Positions 42,698 through 51,366 of a stretch of 64,000 bases of DNA are shown piece after piece. A program made the translations under genes and the position numbers. The stretch comes from Rhodococcus sp. 14-1411-2a. Its GTDB lineage: Bacteria > Actinomycetota > Actinomycetes > Mycobacteriales > Mycobacteriaceae. Position 1 is the first letter of the stretch. Each line of letters starts with the position of its first letter. The stretch lies in contig NZ_NPGA01000009.1 in NCBI RefSeq assembly GCF_002259485.1, forward strand, positions 434,001-498,000, in the 5' to 3' direction. Under the pieces are notes generated by a model. The model searched no databases and was not told the DNA's origin. It was given only the letters and a program-made list of their open reading frames with translations.

Positions 42698-44368
42698 CTA
42701 CTCGACGGGGTTCGCCATCTCCTGCAGCAACCGGCTCGTCATGCGCACTGCCTGATCCCCGCCGTCCGCATCCTCGATGTAGACCGCGAACGCGACATCA
42801 CCGCTGGTGGCGAGCACGAAGCGATCGTCGCCACTTTCCCCGGCGAATCCCTGCACCCCGTCGAACGTGTCGAGACCGCTGGTGCGGGACGAGTCGGCAA
42901 GTATGCCGCGCAACCGATTTGCTGCATCCGACCCGAGTGCCCGGGACTCACGATTGGCGACCGCGGTCTGACCGGCGACGATCGTCGGAGTCGGAGCGCT
43001 GCCCCGTGAGATCGCGGCCGCCATCTGTGCGAGACCGAACGGAGTCACGGTCGCCTCGTCACCGGAGGCGGTCGACACGGCCCTGATGCCGTCGATCGCG
43101 CTGCGACTGTCGGCGGGAGTTCCGGTGTAGGCGTCGAGTCCGGGCATCGAGTAGCTGACACCGAGACCCAGTGCCGCAGCTGCATCCTCGGCGCTGTCGT
43201 CGCCGCGATCGGACTGTGCCGCCTTGACCAACTCCGACGCGGTGCCGGCCGGGTAGGAGCCCCCGAACACCACGTCGCCCTGCTCGTTCGCGTAACTGTT
43301 CTGTGCCGCAGCGAGAATCGCACCGGTCGAGGTGGACAGGGCGACGATCGACGCCGACGACCCCGCCATGACCACCGCATTCTCGGCGGCGAGTTGAACG
43401 CGCGGATCGAGCGTTGCGTGCAGGTCAGGACCACCAGGGCCCTGGAAACCGACACGGCGCTCACCGATTCCGTCGACGGTGTAGGTGTCGACGGCCCAGC
43501 CTGCGGTGGCGTCGCGCCCTTCCTGCCATGCACTTCGCAACGAGTCGAGCACGGGTGAGGTGATCCGACGGTCGTCGACGATGAGCTTGGGTTGCGGAGA
43601 AACCACCACTCCCGGCACGGCGCGCAGGTCGTCTTCGAGGACGGCGAAATCGTCGTCACGCAGGGTCACTGCGGTGATCGGTGCACCGCCGGACGAGTTC
43701 AGCTCGGCCAGCATCGATTCGGAGGTGATGAGCGGTGCGACGACATCGATGACGTCTGCGAGTTGCGCGGTGGACGCCGCCGGATCGCTCGTCTGCGCCG
43801 GGTCGAGGGAGATGGCGTTGATGGTTCGCTCGCTCATCAGCACGTTGTTCGCGGCGTCGAAGATCAGCGGCGGGGCAGCGTCGGTCCGGGTGTATCGAAC
43901 CGATCCGCCCGAGGTGAGGTCCGGGACGAGAGTGGCCGGATCCCACGCTATGCGCCAACCGACGCTGAGCTTCTTGGTCGAGCCCTGAGCGCTGTACTTC
44001 CAGTCCTTGCCCTCACCGAAGTTCCACGCCGACGCGAGAGTGAAGTAGCCACTTTCGTCGGAGAGGTCCATGTACTGGGTGAGGTCGAAATCCCCGGTGG
44101 ACATGCCGTCGGCCGACAAGCCGTCGAACATCTGGTTCAGCGCGGCCGTCGCGGCGTTGGGGTAGGTCGTCATCGCGGCAGCAGCAGCGACGTCTCGGTT
44201 GTCCAGGGCATCGACGAATTTCGAGACCAGCACCTCTGCCTCGCTCGGTGGGCGATCGACCATCCAGAACGCTGCCGAGACCGTCAACGTCGCCGATGCT
44301 GCAACGGCGACGAGGTAGCGACCGCGGACCTTGCGCGGGCCACGACGGGCACGACTCATAGAACTCAT
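42698..44368 (-). CDS. Inactive penicillin-binding-protein paralogue
   Basis: A 556-residue protein with one N-terminal membrane anchor (about 18-36), an NTF2-like MecA-N domain (about 42-150) and a transpeptidase-like domain. It aligns along its length with the neighbouring PBP, but all three motifs are gone. The SxxK position reads TASE (PAGTASEL, T376...E379), no SxN motif is found, and KTG is replaced (DGVQGFAGESGDD). It is therefore a pseudoenzyme, not a pseudogene: the frame is intact and the fold appears kept. It probably arose by duplication and may be a scaffold or regulator. It lies 96 bp downstream of its active paralogue. Confidence 0.85.
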   Translation of the reverse strand: MSSMSRARRGPRKVRGRYLVAVAASATLTVSAAFWMVDRPPSEAEVLVSKFVDALDNRDVAAAAAMTTYPNAATAALNQMFDGLSADGMSTGDFDLTQYMDLSDESGYFTLASAWNFGEGKDWKYSAQGSTKKLSVGWRIAWDPATLVPDLTSGGSVRYTRTDAAPPLIFDAANNVLMSERTINAISLDPAQTSDPAASTAQLADVIDVVAPLITSESMLAELNSSGGAPITAVTLRDDDFAVLEDDLRAVPGVVVSPQPKLIVDDRRITSPVLDSLRSAWQEGRDATAGWAVDTYTVDGIGERRVGFQGPGGPDLHATLDPRVQLAAENAVVMAGSSASIVALSTSTGAILAAAQNSYANEQGDVVFGGSYPAGTASELVKAAQSDRGDDSAEDAAAALGLGVSYSMPGLDAYTGTPADSRSAIDGIRAVSTASGDEATVTPFGLAQMAAAISRGSAPTPTIVAGQTAVANRESRALGSDAANRLRGILADSSRTSGLDTFDGVQGFAGESGDDRFVLATSGDVAFAVYIEDADGGDQAVRMTSRLLQEMANPVE

Positions 44369-44370
44369 GA

Positions 44371-44402
44371 GTCACAATATTCACTGTAGTCACACGAGTA
44401 AC
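44371..44402 (-). promoter_or_regulatory. Four 9-bp-phased GTKAC-like half-sites upstream of the inactive PBP
   Basis: On the minus strand GTTAC, GTGAC, GTGAA and GTGAC begin at 44402, 44393, 44384 and 44375, exactly 9 bp apart. Phased direct repeats suit a response regulator such as MtrA, whose sites are GTxAC-like direct repeats, but this is inference. A -10-like TATTGT overlaps the last repeats, 5 bp before ATG 44368. Confidence 0.4.
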
Positions 44403-44464
44403 AAGCACGGGATTCATACGAGCCGGTCACGATTGGGATACGCCCCGGTCGGTTTCGGCCTCTA

Positions 44465-46306
44465 CTAGCGCAGAAAACGACCCGCAGCCTCGACGGCAGG
44501 CGTCGAACTGCCTGCGTCGTTGACGAACACCGCGAACGCGAGATCGCCGGAGATACCGACGAACCAGCCGTGCGCTCCTTCGTTGTTCGCACCGAATTCG
44601 GCGGTGCCGGTCTTGCCGAGCAACCCTGGGATGTCGTTCAGCGCTGTGGCCGTTCCGCCGGTGATCGTCTCGCGCATCATGGCTTTGATCTGCTCGGTGA
44701 CCTGGGGGTTCACCGCTGCCGGCTGCATGTTTCCCACTCCCGGCTCACTGGGGACCACCGTCGGTGGGAGCAATCCGTTGTTCGCGATCGACGACGCGAC
44801 CAGCGCCATTCCGAACGGCGACGCGGTCACCTGCCCCTGACCGATGGCGGATTCGACCCGCTGCGCCGGGGTGTCGGCGGACGGCACCGACCCGGTGACG
44901 GTCGTCAGACCGGGGGTTACGTAGTCGACGCCGAGGCCGTACTGCGCGGCCGCGTCGGTCAGTCCGTTCGGTGGGAGTGCCACGCCCAGGCGGCCCATCG
45001 TCGTGTTGCAGGACCTGGCGAAAGCGGTGTGCAGCGGCACGTTGCCGAGATCGAAGTTGTCGTCGTTCGGGATCTGCCGACCCTCGATGTTCTCGGTCGC
45101 CGGGCACGGCAGCACGGTATCGGGGGTGACTGCACCGGACTGCAGTGCAGCCGAGGTGGTCACCGTCTTGAACGTCGACCCCGGCGGGTACAGACCGGTG
45201 AGGGCGATCGGACCCTCGGCGTCCGCGGCGGCGTTCTGCGCCACGGCGAGAACCGCACCCGTCGACGGCCGAAGTGCAACGATGGCCGCCTGCTGCGGCA
45301 GCGACGCGAGGGCATTCTCGGCTTTGAGCTGCAGTGCCGAATCCAGGGTGGTCGCGATGTCGTCTCCCGTTGCGGCGTCGCGGCCGGCAAGCGGGGTGAT
45401 GGAGCCGTCCGCGGCAACGGCCTGCACAGCCCATCCACGATTGGCGGCCTGCTCCTGCTCCCACAGCGTCGTCAGGTCGTTGAGGACCGGCGAAACGAGG
45501 TTCCGGTCGGTGGCGAGCAGCCGCGTCTGCGGAGCCAGCGTGACTCCGGGGACGGTCGCGAGCTGAGCACCGATGGGGTCGATATCGGACTGACGAAGGG
45601 TGACGATCGTCGCTGAGTCACCTTGCGCGCCGGCAACAGTCGCTGCCACCGATTCGGCCGTGACACCCGGAACGACGGAGCCGACGAGATTCGCGACCGC
45701 TGCCGGATCGGCCGTCGCATCGGCGTTGACTAGGGTCACCACCTGCTGCGACATCAGCTCGACGCCGTTACCGTCGAAGATGCGCGGTGCGACGAGCGCA
45801 TCGGTGGGAGTGAAACGCACCGACGAGTCGGCGGTCAGGCCCGGAACCAACATCGCCGGATCCCAGGTGATCTTCCAGCCCTGCTCGGTCTCGGCCGCTG
45901 TCGCAGAGGTGGTGTAGCTCCACTCCTTCGGTTCGCCGTCGGGTTCGGCGGTGCCGTCGGTGGTCGTCGAGAAGCGCCAGCCGGCATTCAACGTGAACGT
46001 GCCCGCATCCTCGTTGGCGTCGACTGCCTCGAAATCGGGAGTGGCCGTCACCGTACCGCCGGCCGAAAGCCCGTCGTACAGCCCGGTGAGCGCCGCCGTC
46101 GCGCCGGCCGGGTCGGTGGTCAACGCGGCCGCCTGATCGATGTTCGAGCTGTTCACCGCCTCCGCGAACTGCTCGGCGACAGTCTGCGGCTGATCCGGCC
46201 CACTCTGCCCGCAAGCGGCGAGCACCAATGCCAGTACGGACACGATCGCGGCCAGAGTCGTCGGTCTTCTCGAAGTGCGCACGGGGTCGATCATGCCCCA
46301 GTGCAT
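44465..46306 (-). CDS. Lipoprotein penicillin-binding transpeptidase (PBP-lipo type)
   Basis: This 613-residue class B-like PBP has a lipobox (VLALVLAACGQ, lipid C32), an NTF2-like MecA-N domain (about 40-155), a dimerisation-type domain and a transpeptidase domain. All catalytic motifs are present: S377-T-F-K380, S432-C-N434 and K565-T-G567. It should crosslink peptidoglycan outside the membrane, as with M. tuberculosis PBP-lipo (Rv2864c). ATG 46306 is used; ATG 46294 is four codons later. It sits upstream of its inactive paralogue and may be co-transcribed with it. Confidence 0.92.
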   Translation of the reverse strand: MHWGMIDPVRTSRRPTTLAAIVSVLALVLAACGQSGPDQPQTVAEQFAEAVNSSNIDQAAALTTDPAGATAALTGLYDGLSAGGTVTATPDFEAVDANEDAGTFTLNAGWRFSTTTDGTAEPDGEPKEWSYTTSATAAETEQGWKITWDPAMLVPGLTADSSVRFTPTDALVAPRIFDGNGVELMSQQVVTLVNADATADPAAVANLVGSVVPGVTAESVAATVAGAQGDSATIVTLRQSDIDPIGAQLATVPGVTLAPQTRLLATDRNLVSPVLNDLTTLWEQEQAANRGWAVQAVAADGSITPLAGRDAATGDDIATTLDSALQLKAENALASLPQQAAIVALRPSTGAVLAVAQNAAADAEGPIALTGLYPPGSTFKTVTTSAALQSGAVTPDTVLPCPATENIEGRQIPNDDNFDLGNVPLHTAFARSCNTTMGRLGVALPPNGLTDAAAQYGLGVDYVTPGLTTVTGSVPSADTPAQRVESAIGQGQVTASPFGMALVASSIANNGLLPPTVVPSEPGVGNMQPAAVNPQVTEQIKAMMRETITGGTATALNDIPGLLGKTGTAEFGANNEGAHGWFVGISGDLAFAVFVNDAGSSTPAVEAAGRFLR

Positions 46307-46385
46307 CCGCGAAACACCGGTGGCACGATCTCGAAATGAGGTGTAATTATGTAATCAGTCTTACAACATCCATCGAGGAGTCCCC

Positions 46386-46931
46386 ATGAAACCCAACGGA
46401 CGCTCGTTCGGTCGCCCCGGCGGCTGGCAGCACGCAGACATTCCGGATGCCACCGATGCAGCCGATTGGTTCGGTGGCCGCCTCCCGGACACCTGGTTCG
46501 ACGGTGCCGCCTCGGTCGAGGTCGACCGAGAGGAAATCGTCGTCGTCGGAACACTGCCCGTGGAGCAGGACAGTTCATCCGCAGCCACCGAGGGCCGCAT
46601 CGCGCGATTCCGCGAAACCACCCGGGGCGACCGCATGCAGATCGCCGACGAGGCAGAGAAGCGCTACGGCCGCAAGGTCGCGTGGGGAGTTCGGACCGGG
46701 TCCGAGGTGGTCCTGTTCACCCACCTCGCCGTCCCGGTCATGACACGCCTGCGTCAGCCCGAGCGTCGCGTGCTGGACACTCTCGTCGACGCCGGCGTCG
46801 CCCGCTCCCGGGCCGACGCTCTGGCCTGGGCCGTGAAGCTCGTCGGCGAGCACACCCAGGAGTGGCTCGACGAATTGCGTGGCGCCATGACGACGGTCGA
46901 CGAACTACGTAAGAAGGGCCCGTCGGTGTAA
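46386..46931 (+). CDS. Conserved hypothetical protein with helix-rich C-terminus
   Basis: A 181-residue protein of unknown function. Its N-terminal half is a mixed alpha/beta region (ASVEVDREEIVVVGTLPV), and its C-terminal half is helical (RVLDTLVDAGVARSRADALAWAVKLVGEHTQEW), loosely like a ribbon-helix-helix antitoxin region. No partner toxin is visible. GAGGAG lies 5 bp before ATG 46386. It is divergent from the PBP gene. The 79-bp divergent gap holds AT-rich repeats TGTAA/TTACA that could be an operator. Confidence 0.72.
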   Translation: MKPNGRSFGRPGGWQHADIPDATDAADWFGGRLPDTWFDGAASVEVDREEIVVVGTLPVEQDSSSAATEGRIARFRETTRGDRMQIADEAEKRYGRKVAWGVRTGSEVVLFTHLAVPVMTRLRQPERRVLDTLVDAGVARSRADALAWAVKLVGEHTQEWLDELRGAMTTVDELRKKGPSV

Positions 46932-47011
46932 TTCGCTTGCGTGGCCATCGGGTTCGGGGCTAGCGTGGCCTTCGCCTTGCTGCCCACAGATTCGGAGAGG
47001 CCATTGCTCTT

Positions 47012-47064
47012 CCAAAGGTTCTAGACGCCTGCAGATCGTCCGCATGCACACCTTTGGAGCAACC
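47012..47064 (+). promoter_or_regulatory. Shine-Dalgarno-sequestering hairpin before the ABC-F gene
   Basis: CCAAAGGT (47012-47019) pairs perfectly with ACCTTTGG (47050-47057). The GGAG Shine-Dalgarno (47056-47059) overlaps the 3' arm. ABC-F resistance genes are often controlled by leader attenuation. A short frame ending at TAG 47022 lies across the 5' arm, so ribosome movement could open the hairpin. Confidence 0.4.
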
Positions 47065-48675
47065 ATGCCTCATTCATCCTCCCTCTCTGTCTCGAATCTG
47101 ACGTTCGCCTGGCCGGACGGCGACCCCGTGTTCGACGCCATGTCGGCCATTTTCCCCAGCGGCACAACAGGTCTCATCGGTTCCAACGGTGCCGGCAAGT
47201 CGACCCTGCTGAGATTGCTCGCCGGGGAGTTGACGCCGCAGCGCGGTTCCATCTCGATTCCCGGCGTGCTGGGCCATCTGCGCCAGGACGTCGCACTGGA
47301 CCCCGATCTGCCCGTGGATCGGGTGCTGGCCATCGATTCGGTGCGAAAAGCATTGCATCGCATAGAATCCGGCTCCTCCACCGAGGACGACTTCGCAGTC
47401 GTCGGATCGGCGTGGGACGTCGAGGAGCGCGCTCTGGCCCTGCTGAACAAGCTCGGCCTCGGCAGCATCGTCGGCTCTGTGGGCGACCTCGATCGCCGCG
47501 TCGGCACCCTGTCGGGCGGTGAGACGACGCTGCTGGCACTCACCGCGCAATTGCTCACCCAGCCCGAGGTACTGCTACTGGACGAGCCGACCAACAATCT
47601 CGATCACGTTGCGCGAGAACGGTTGTACACGGCAGTCGACAGCTACCCGGGTGTGCTGATCGTGTGCACTCACGACCTCGAGTTGCTCGAACGCGTGGAC
47701 ACCGTCGCCGAGGTGCGAGCAGAGCGCAGCGGAGTGTCCCGGCTGCGCATGTTCGGCGGCAACTACCAGCACTACCGAGAGGTGATCGACGCGGAACAGC
47801 AGGCGGCACGGGCGACGATCCGCGATGCGAAGAACGATGTCCGCAAGCAGGAACGCGAATTGATCGACACCCGAATCAAACTCGACCGACGTCTGCGCTT
47901 CGGCAAGAAGATGGAAGAGCAGAAGCGCGTGCCACCGATCCTTGCGGGCCGACGCAAGCGGGCGGCCCAAGAATCGGCAGGCAAACTCCACGGAACCCAC
48001 AGCGACCGCGTCGACGACGCCCGATCGTCCCTGTCGGCCGCCGAGGATCTCCTGCGCGACGACCGCGAGATACGCGTCGACCTCCCGGCGACGAAAGTCC
48101 ATCCCGGGCAGGTGGTTCTGACGCACGAGGCCGTGCACATCGTGGGCCCTGAGCGCATTGCGCTGATCGGACCGAACGGCAGCGGCAAGACCACGCTGCT
48201 GCGGGCCGTGGACGCCACCGGGGCAGAGGTGCCGTGGAAGTATCTGCCGCAGCGACTCGACATCTTCGACGAATCCCGCACCGTCGCCGAGAACGTTGCC
48301 GACGTCGCTCCGCAGGCCACGGCCGAACAGATCCGCGGCCAACTCGCCCGCTTCCTGTTCCGCGGATCCGACGCCGACGCCGTCGTCGCCACCCTCTCCG
48401 GCGGCGAACGACTGCGGGCCGCACTGGCCCGAATACTGCTGGCCGAGCCTGCTCCAAAGCTCCTGATACTCGACGAGCCGACCAACAACCTCGACATCAC
48501 CAGCCGACAACACCTCATCGACGCGCTCGACACATTCGAGGGTGCACTGATCATCGCCAGCCATGATCGACCGTTCCTCGACGCCATCGGACCCACCCGC
48601 ACCGTCGACCTCACCCCGACCGCCGAGTCTCCCGAGTCCGCCGAACAAACGCCCGCCAGTGGGGAGTCAATGTGA
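47065..48675 (+). CDS. ABC-F family ATPase (ribosome-associated)
   Basis: A 536-residue protein with two ABC domains and no membrane segment. Walker A motifs are GSNGAGKST and GPNGSGKTT, signatures LSGGE (both), and Walker B LLLDEPTNNLD and LILDEPTNNLD. The basic linker (RKQERELIDTRIKLDRRL) suits the ribosome-interacting arm. Such proteins act in translation or protect ribosomes from antibiotics. ATG 47065 is chosen because GGAG lies 5 bp upstream; ATG 47044 would lie inside the leader hairpin. The stop lies within a 22-bp repeat. Confidence 0.9.
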   Translation: MPHSSSLSVSNLTFAWPDGDPVFDAMSAIFPSGTTGLIGSNGAGKSTLLRLLAGELTPQRGSISIPGVLGHLRQDVALDPDLPVDRVLAIDSVRKALHRIESGSSTEDDFAVVGSAWDVEERALALLNKLGLGSIVGSVGDLDRRVGTLSGGETTLLALTAQLLTQPEVLLLDEPTNNLDHVARERLYTAVDSYPGVLIVCTHDLELLERVDTVAEVRAERSGVSRLRMFGGNYQHYREVIDAEQQAARATIRDAKNDVRKQERELIDTRIKLDRRLRFGKKMEEQKRVPPILAGRRKRAAQESAGKLHGTHSDRVDDARSSLSAAEDLLRDDREIRVDLPATKVHPGQVVLTHEAVHIVGPERIALIGPNGSGKTTLLRAVDATGAEVPWKYLPQRLDIFDESRTVAENVADVAPQATAEQIRGQLARFLFRGSDADAVVATLSGGERLRAALARILLAEPAPKLLILDEPTNNLDITSRQHLIDALDTFEGALIIASHDRPFLDAIGPTRTVDLTPTAESPESAEQTPASGESM

Positions 48676-48753
48676 CATCCAGTGGACGCGGGAGTGGAGC
48701 CTGCGAAACGACCCACAGGCGCAGTTTGGGGGTCAATGTCACATTCAGTGGAC
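48666..48753 (+). repeat. Pair of 22-bp direct repeats flanking a hairpin repeat
   Basis: The 22-bp segments 48666-48687 and 48732-48753 match at 20 of 22 positions. Each contains the partly palindromic core CAATGT(G/C)ACAT(C/T)CAGTGG. The first contains the ABC-F stop codon. The hairpin repeat copy lies between them, as if inserted with a target duplication or as a composite element. Confidence 0.65.
48687..48714 (+). repeat. Short interspersed hairpin repeat, copy 2
   Basis: Core GCGGG-AGTGGAG-CCTGC (48688-48704), then GAAACGACCC. The stem's third pair is G-T, intermediate between A-T in copy 1 and G-C in the copies at 61883-61948. Confidence 0.7.
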
Positions 48754-48774
48754 TTCTGGGGCGAGGATTGCGGG

Positions 48775-49560
48775 GTGGAGTATGCCTCGAATGCAGACGA
48801 TGGGACACGGATCGCGTACACGGTGGTGGGGTCCGGGCCGCCGTTGTTGATGGTGCACGGCAGTTTTCTGACGCACACGATCTGGCGGACGTTCGGCTAT
48901 GTGAAGGCGCTGCGCGGGGCTCGGCAGTTGATTCTGATCGACAGTCGCGGGCACGGCCGCAGCGAGAAACCCCGCACTCCCGACGCGTATGCGATGAGCA
49001 CGATCGTCGGCGATCTGACGGCGGTGCTCGACGCCGTGGGCGCGGAGACCGTCGACTATCTGGGGTATTCGTTCGGGGCTCGGGCCGGGTTGGCGCTGAC
49101 GGCAGCGATTCCCGAGCGAGTGCGATCACTGGCCGTCGGCGGCGGTAGTCACGGCGCTCAGGCCGGCGCGTTCGATCGCCTGTTCTTCCCCGGATGCGCA
49201 GACGTGTTGGAGCAGGGCGGCATGGACGGGTTCCTCGAGGCATGGAACAACCACCGCATGTTCCCGATCGACAACGGCACCCGAGCGGTGTTCTCCGCCA
49301 ACGACGCCCAGGCCATGGCCGCGTACATTCGGGCGTCCGACGCCGATCCCGGCCTACCCGACGACGCGTTGCAGCAGTTCACCCAGCCGTCGCTGTTCTA
49401 CGTCGGCAGTCAGGACGGCACCAGGCTCGACGACACCCGAGCTGCCGCAGCGCTGGTACCGAACTCCGAATTGCATGTCATCCGCGGATTCGACCACGCG
49501 ACGACGATGGCCGCCACCCCGGAAGTGCTCGGGATCCTCGAACGGTTCTGGGACGAGTGA
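48775..49560 (+). CDS. Alpha/beta-fold hydrolase
   Basis: A 261-residue alpha/beta hydrolase. The oxyanion segment is LLMVHGSFL, the nucleophile elbow LGYSFGARAG, the acid lies in VGSQDGTRLDD and the base in GFDHATTM. The substrate is unknown; esters or epoxides are typical. GTG 48775 has AGGA about 7 bp upstream. Longer starts (48736, 48682) would extend across the direct and hairpin repeats and are less likely. Confidence 0.85.
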   Translation: MEYASNADDGTRIAYTVVGSGPPLLMVHGSFLTHTIWRTFGYVKALRGARQLILIDSRGHGRSEKPRTPDAYAMSTIVGDLTAVLDAVGAETVDYLGYSFGARAGLALTAAIPERVRSLAVGGGSHGAQAGAFDRLFFPGCADVLEQGGMDGFLEAWNNHRMFPIDNGTRAVFSANDAQAMAAYIRASDADPGLPDDALQQFTQPSLFYVGSQDGTRLDDTRAAAALVPNSELHVIRGFDHATTMAATPEVLGILERFWDE

Positions 49561-49573
49561 CCTCGGTGTCACA

Positions 49574-51262
49574 TCACCTCTTCAGTGCAGGGAACTGGTC
49601 GTCACGCCACTCGGTCTCCAGCGGTCCGACGGCCGCGTCCTCGCGGGCGCGCAGTTCCACTCGGCGGATCTTGCCGGAGATGGTTTTCGGTAGCTCGAAG
49701 AACTCGATTCGGCGCACACGCAGGAACGGCGCAAGGTGCTCGCGGGCGTACTTGAGGATCTCGAACGCTGTGTCCTCGTTGGGTTCCCAGCCCGACGCCA
49801 ATGCCACATACGCCTTGGGGACGGCCAGTCGCGTCTCGTCGGGGGCGGGCACCACCGCGGCCTCGGCAACGGCGGGGTGTTCGATGAGCACGCTTTCGAG
49901 CTCGAACGGGGAGATCTTGTAGTCCGAGGCCTTGAACACGTCGTCGGTGCGGCCGACGTAGGTGATGTAGCCCTCGGAGTCCCGTGATGCGACGTCGCCG
50001 GTGTGGTAGTAACCGTCGGCCATGACAGCGGCGTTGCGTTCGGGGTCGCCGAGATATCCGGTCATCAGGTTGAACGGCTGCTGCGCCAGGTCGAGGCAGA
50101 TCTCACCTTCGTCGGCGAGTTCGCCGGTGGTGGGGTCGACGATCACCACCGGTACGCCCGGCAGCGGCCTCCCCATCGAGCCGGACTTCAGTACCGCGCC
50201 GGGTGTATTGGCAACCAGCGCAGTGGTTTCCGTCTGGCCGAACCCGTCGCGGATGTTCAGGCCCCACTCTTGCTGCACCCGCGAGATCACCTCGGGGTTG
50301 AGTGGCTCACCTGCTCCGATGGCCTCGCGTAGCGAACCACCGCCACCGGCGAGATCGGCTTGAATCAGCATGCGCCACACCGTCGGTGGAGCACAGAACG
50401 TCGTCACCTCGGCCCGGCGGATCTGCTCGAGCAACGCTTTCGCGTCGAATTTGCCGTAGTTGTAGATGAAGATCGTCGCCTCGGCGATCCACGGCGCGAA
50501 GAAGCAACTCCACGCATGCTTGGCCCACCCGGGCGAGCTGATGTTCAGGTGCACGTCGCCAGGCCGCAAACCGAGGAAGTACATCGTGCTCAGATGCCCG
50601 ACGGGATAGGAGATCTGAGTGTGTTCGACGAGCTTGGGCTTGCTGGTGGTGCCGGAGGTGAAGTACATGAGAAGACGGTCGGTGGGAGCCGTCACGGACT
50701 CGAACGGTACGGCCTCGACAGAACGAGCCTCGGCATAGTCGACCCAACCATCTCGAGCGGAGGTGGCGATGCGCAGGTAGTCCCCGGGTACGTCGTCGAA
50801 TTTGCCGGTGTCCGAGGGGTTCACGATCACGGCGCGCGCATTGCCGCGCACCACACGGTCGGTCAGGTCTGCGGACCCGATGGCAGTGGTGGTCGGCATC
50901 AACACCGCGCCCAGTTTCATCACCGCGAGCATCGCTTCCCACAGTTCCACCTGATTGCCGAGCATAAGGATCACCGAGTCGCCGCGGCCGATGCCCTGTT
51001 GCTCGAGCCACCTGGCAACCTGGTCGGAACGACGCGCGATGTCGTCGAAGCTGTACTTGGCCTCGCTGCCGTCCTCTTCGACGATCCACAGCGCAGTGCC
51101 GTCGTTTCCACGGGCGATCGCGTCGAACCAATCGATGGCCCAGTTGAACGTCTCACCGAACGACGGCCACTCGAAAGTCTCTACGGCGCGGTCGTACTCG
51201 CCGTAGGAGTCGAGCAGCAGGTCGCGAGCGTTCCTGAATGCCGTATGTGCCGATTCGGCCAT
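49574..51262 (-). CDS. Acyl-CoA synthetase (medium-chain type)
   Basis: A 562-residue adenylate-forming ligase. The P-loop is YFTSGTTSKPKLVEHT, then GFGQTETTAL, YHTGDVASRDSEGYITYVGRTDD and the catalytic C-terminal lysine in TISGKIRRVELR. It activates carboxylic acids to AMP-esters, then acyl-CoA; similarity is closest to medium-chain ACSM enzymes by motif spacing. GGAGG lies 4 bp before ATG 51262. Its stop is 13 bp from the converging hydrolase stop. Confidence 0.9.
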   Translation of the reverse strand: MAESAHTAFRNARDLLLDSYGEYDRAVETFEWPSFGETFNWAIDWFDAIARGNDGTALWIVEEDGSEAKYSFDDIARRSDQVARWLEQQGIGRGDSVILMLGNQVELWEAMLAVMKLGAVLMPTTTAIGSADLTDRVVRGNARAVIVNPSDTGKFDDVPGDYLRIATSARDGWVDYAEARSVEAVPFESVTAPTDRLLMYFTSGTTSKPKLVEHTQISYPVGHLSTMYFLGLRPGDVHLNISSPGWAKHAWSCFFAPWIAEATIFIYNYGKFDAKALLEQIRRAEVTTFCAPPTVWRMLIQADLAGGGGSLREAIGAGEPLNPEVISRVQQEWGLNIRDGFGQTETTALVANTPGAVLKSGSMGRPLPGVPVVIVDPTTGELADEGEICLDLAQQPFNLMTGYLGDPERNAAVMADGYYHTGDVASRDSEGYITYVGRTDDVFKASDYKISPFELESVLIEHPAVAEAAVVPAPDETRLAVPKAYVALASGWEPNEDTAFEILKYAREHLAPFLRVRRIEFFELPKTISGKIRRVELRAREDAAVGPLETEWRDDQFPALKR

Positions 51263-51352
51263 GCTTCCTCCGTAGCCTGTGATGCTCATCACCGCCACGG
51301 TAGGGGAGATGAACAATCCCTCGCTACCCCTGAACGGGGGTGAGAACTCGGC

Positions 51353-51358
51353 TAGCCT
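51353..51358 (+). promoter_or_regulatory. Leaderless -10 box of the DUF3995 gene
   Basis: TAGCCT lies 8 bp before GTG 51367. A longer reading frame would start upstream of this box. Confidence 0.4.
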
Positions 51359-51366
51359 CGATCACC

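Noticed and set aside
48682..48774. A longer alpha/beta hydrolase start across the repeats
   Set aside because: It would translate the direct and hairpin repeats; GTG 48775 has a Shine-Dalgarno and matches the fold start.
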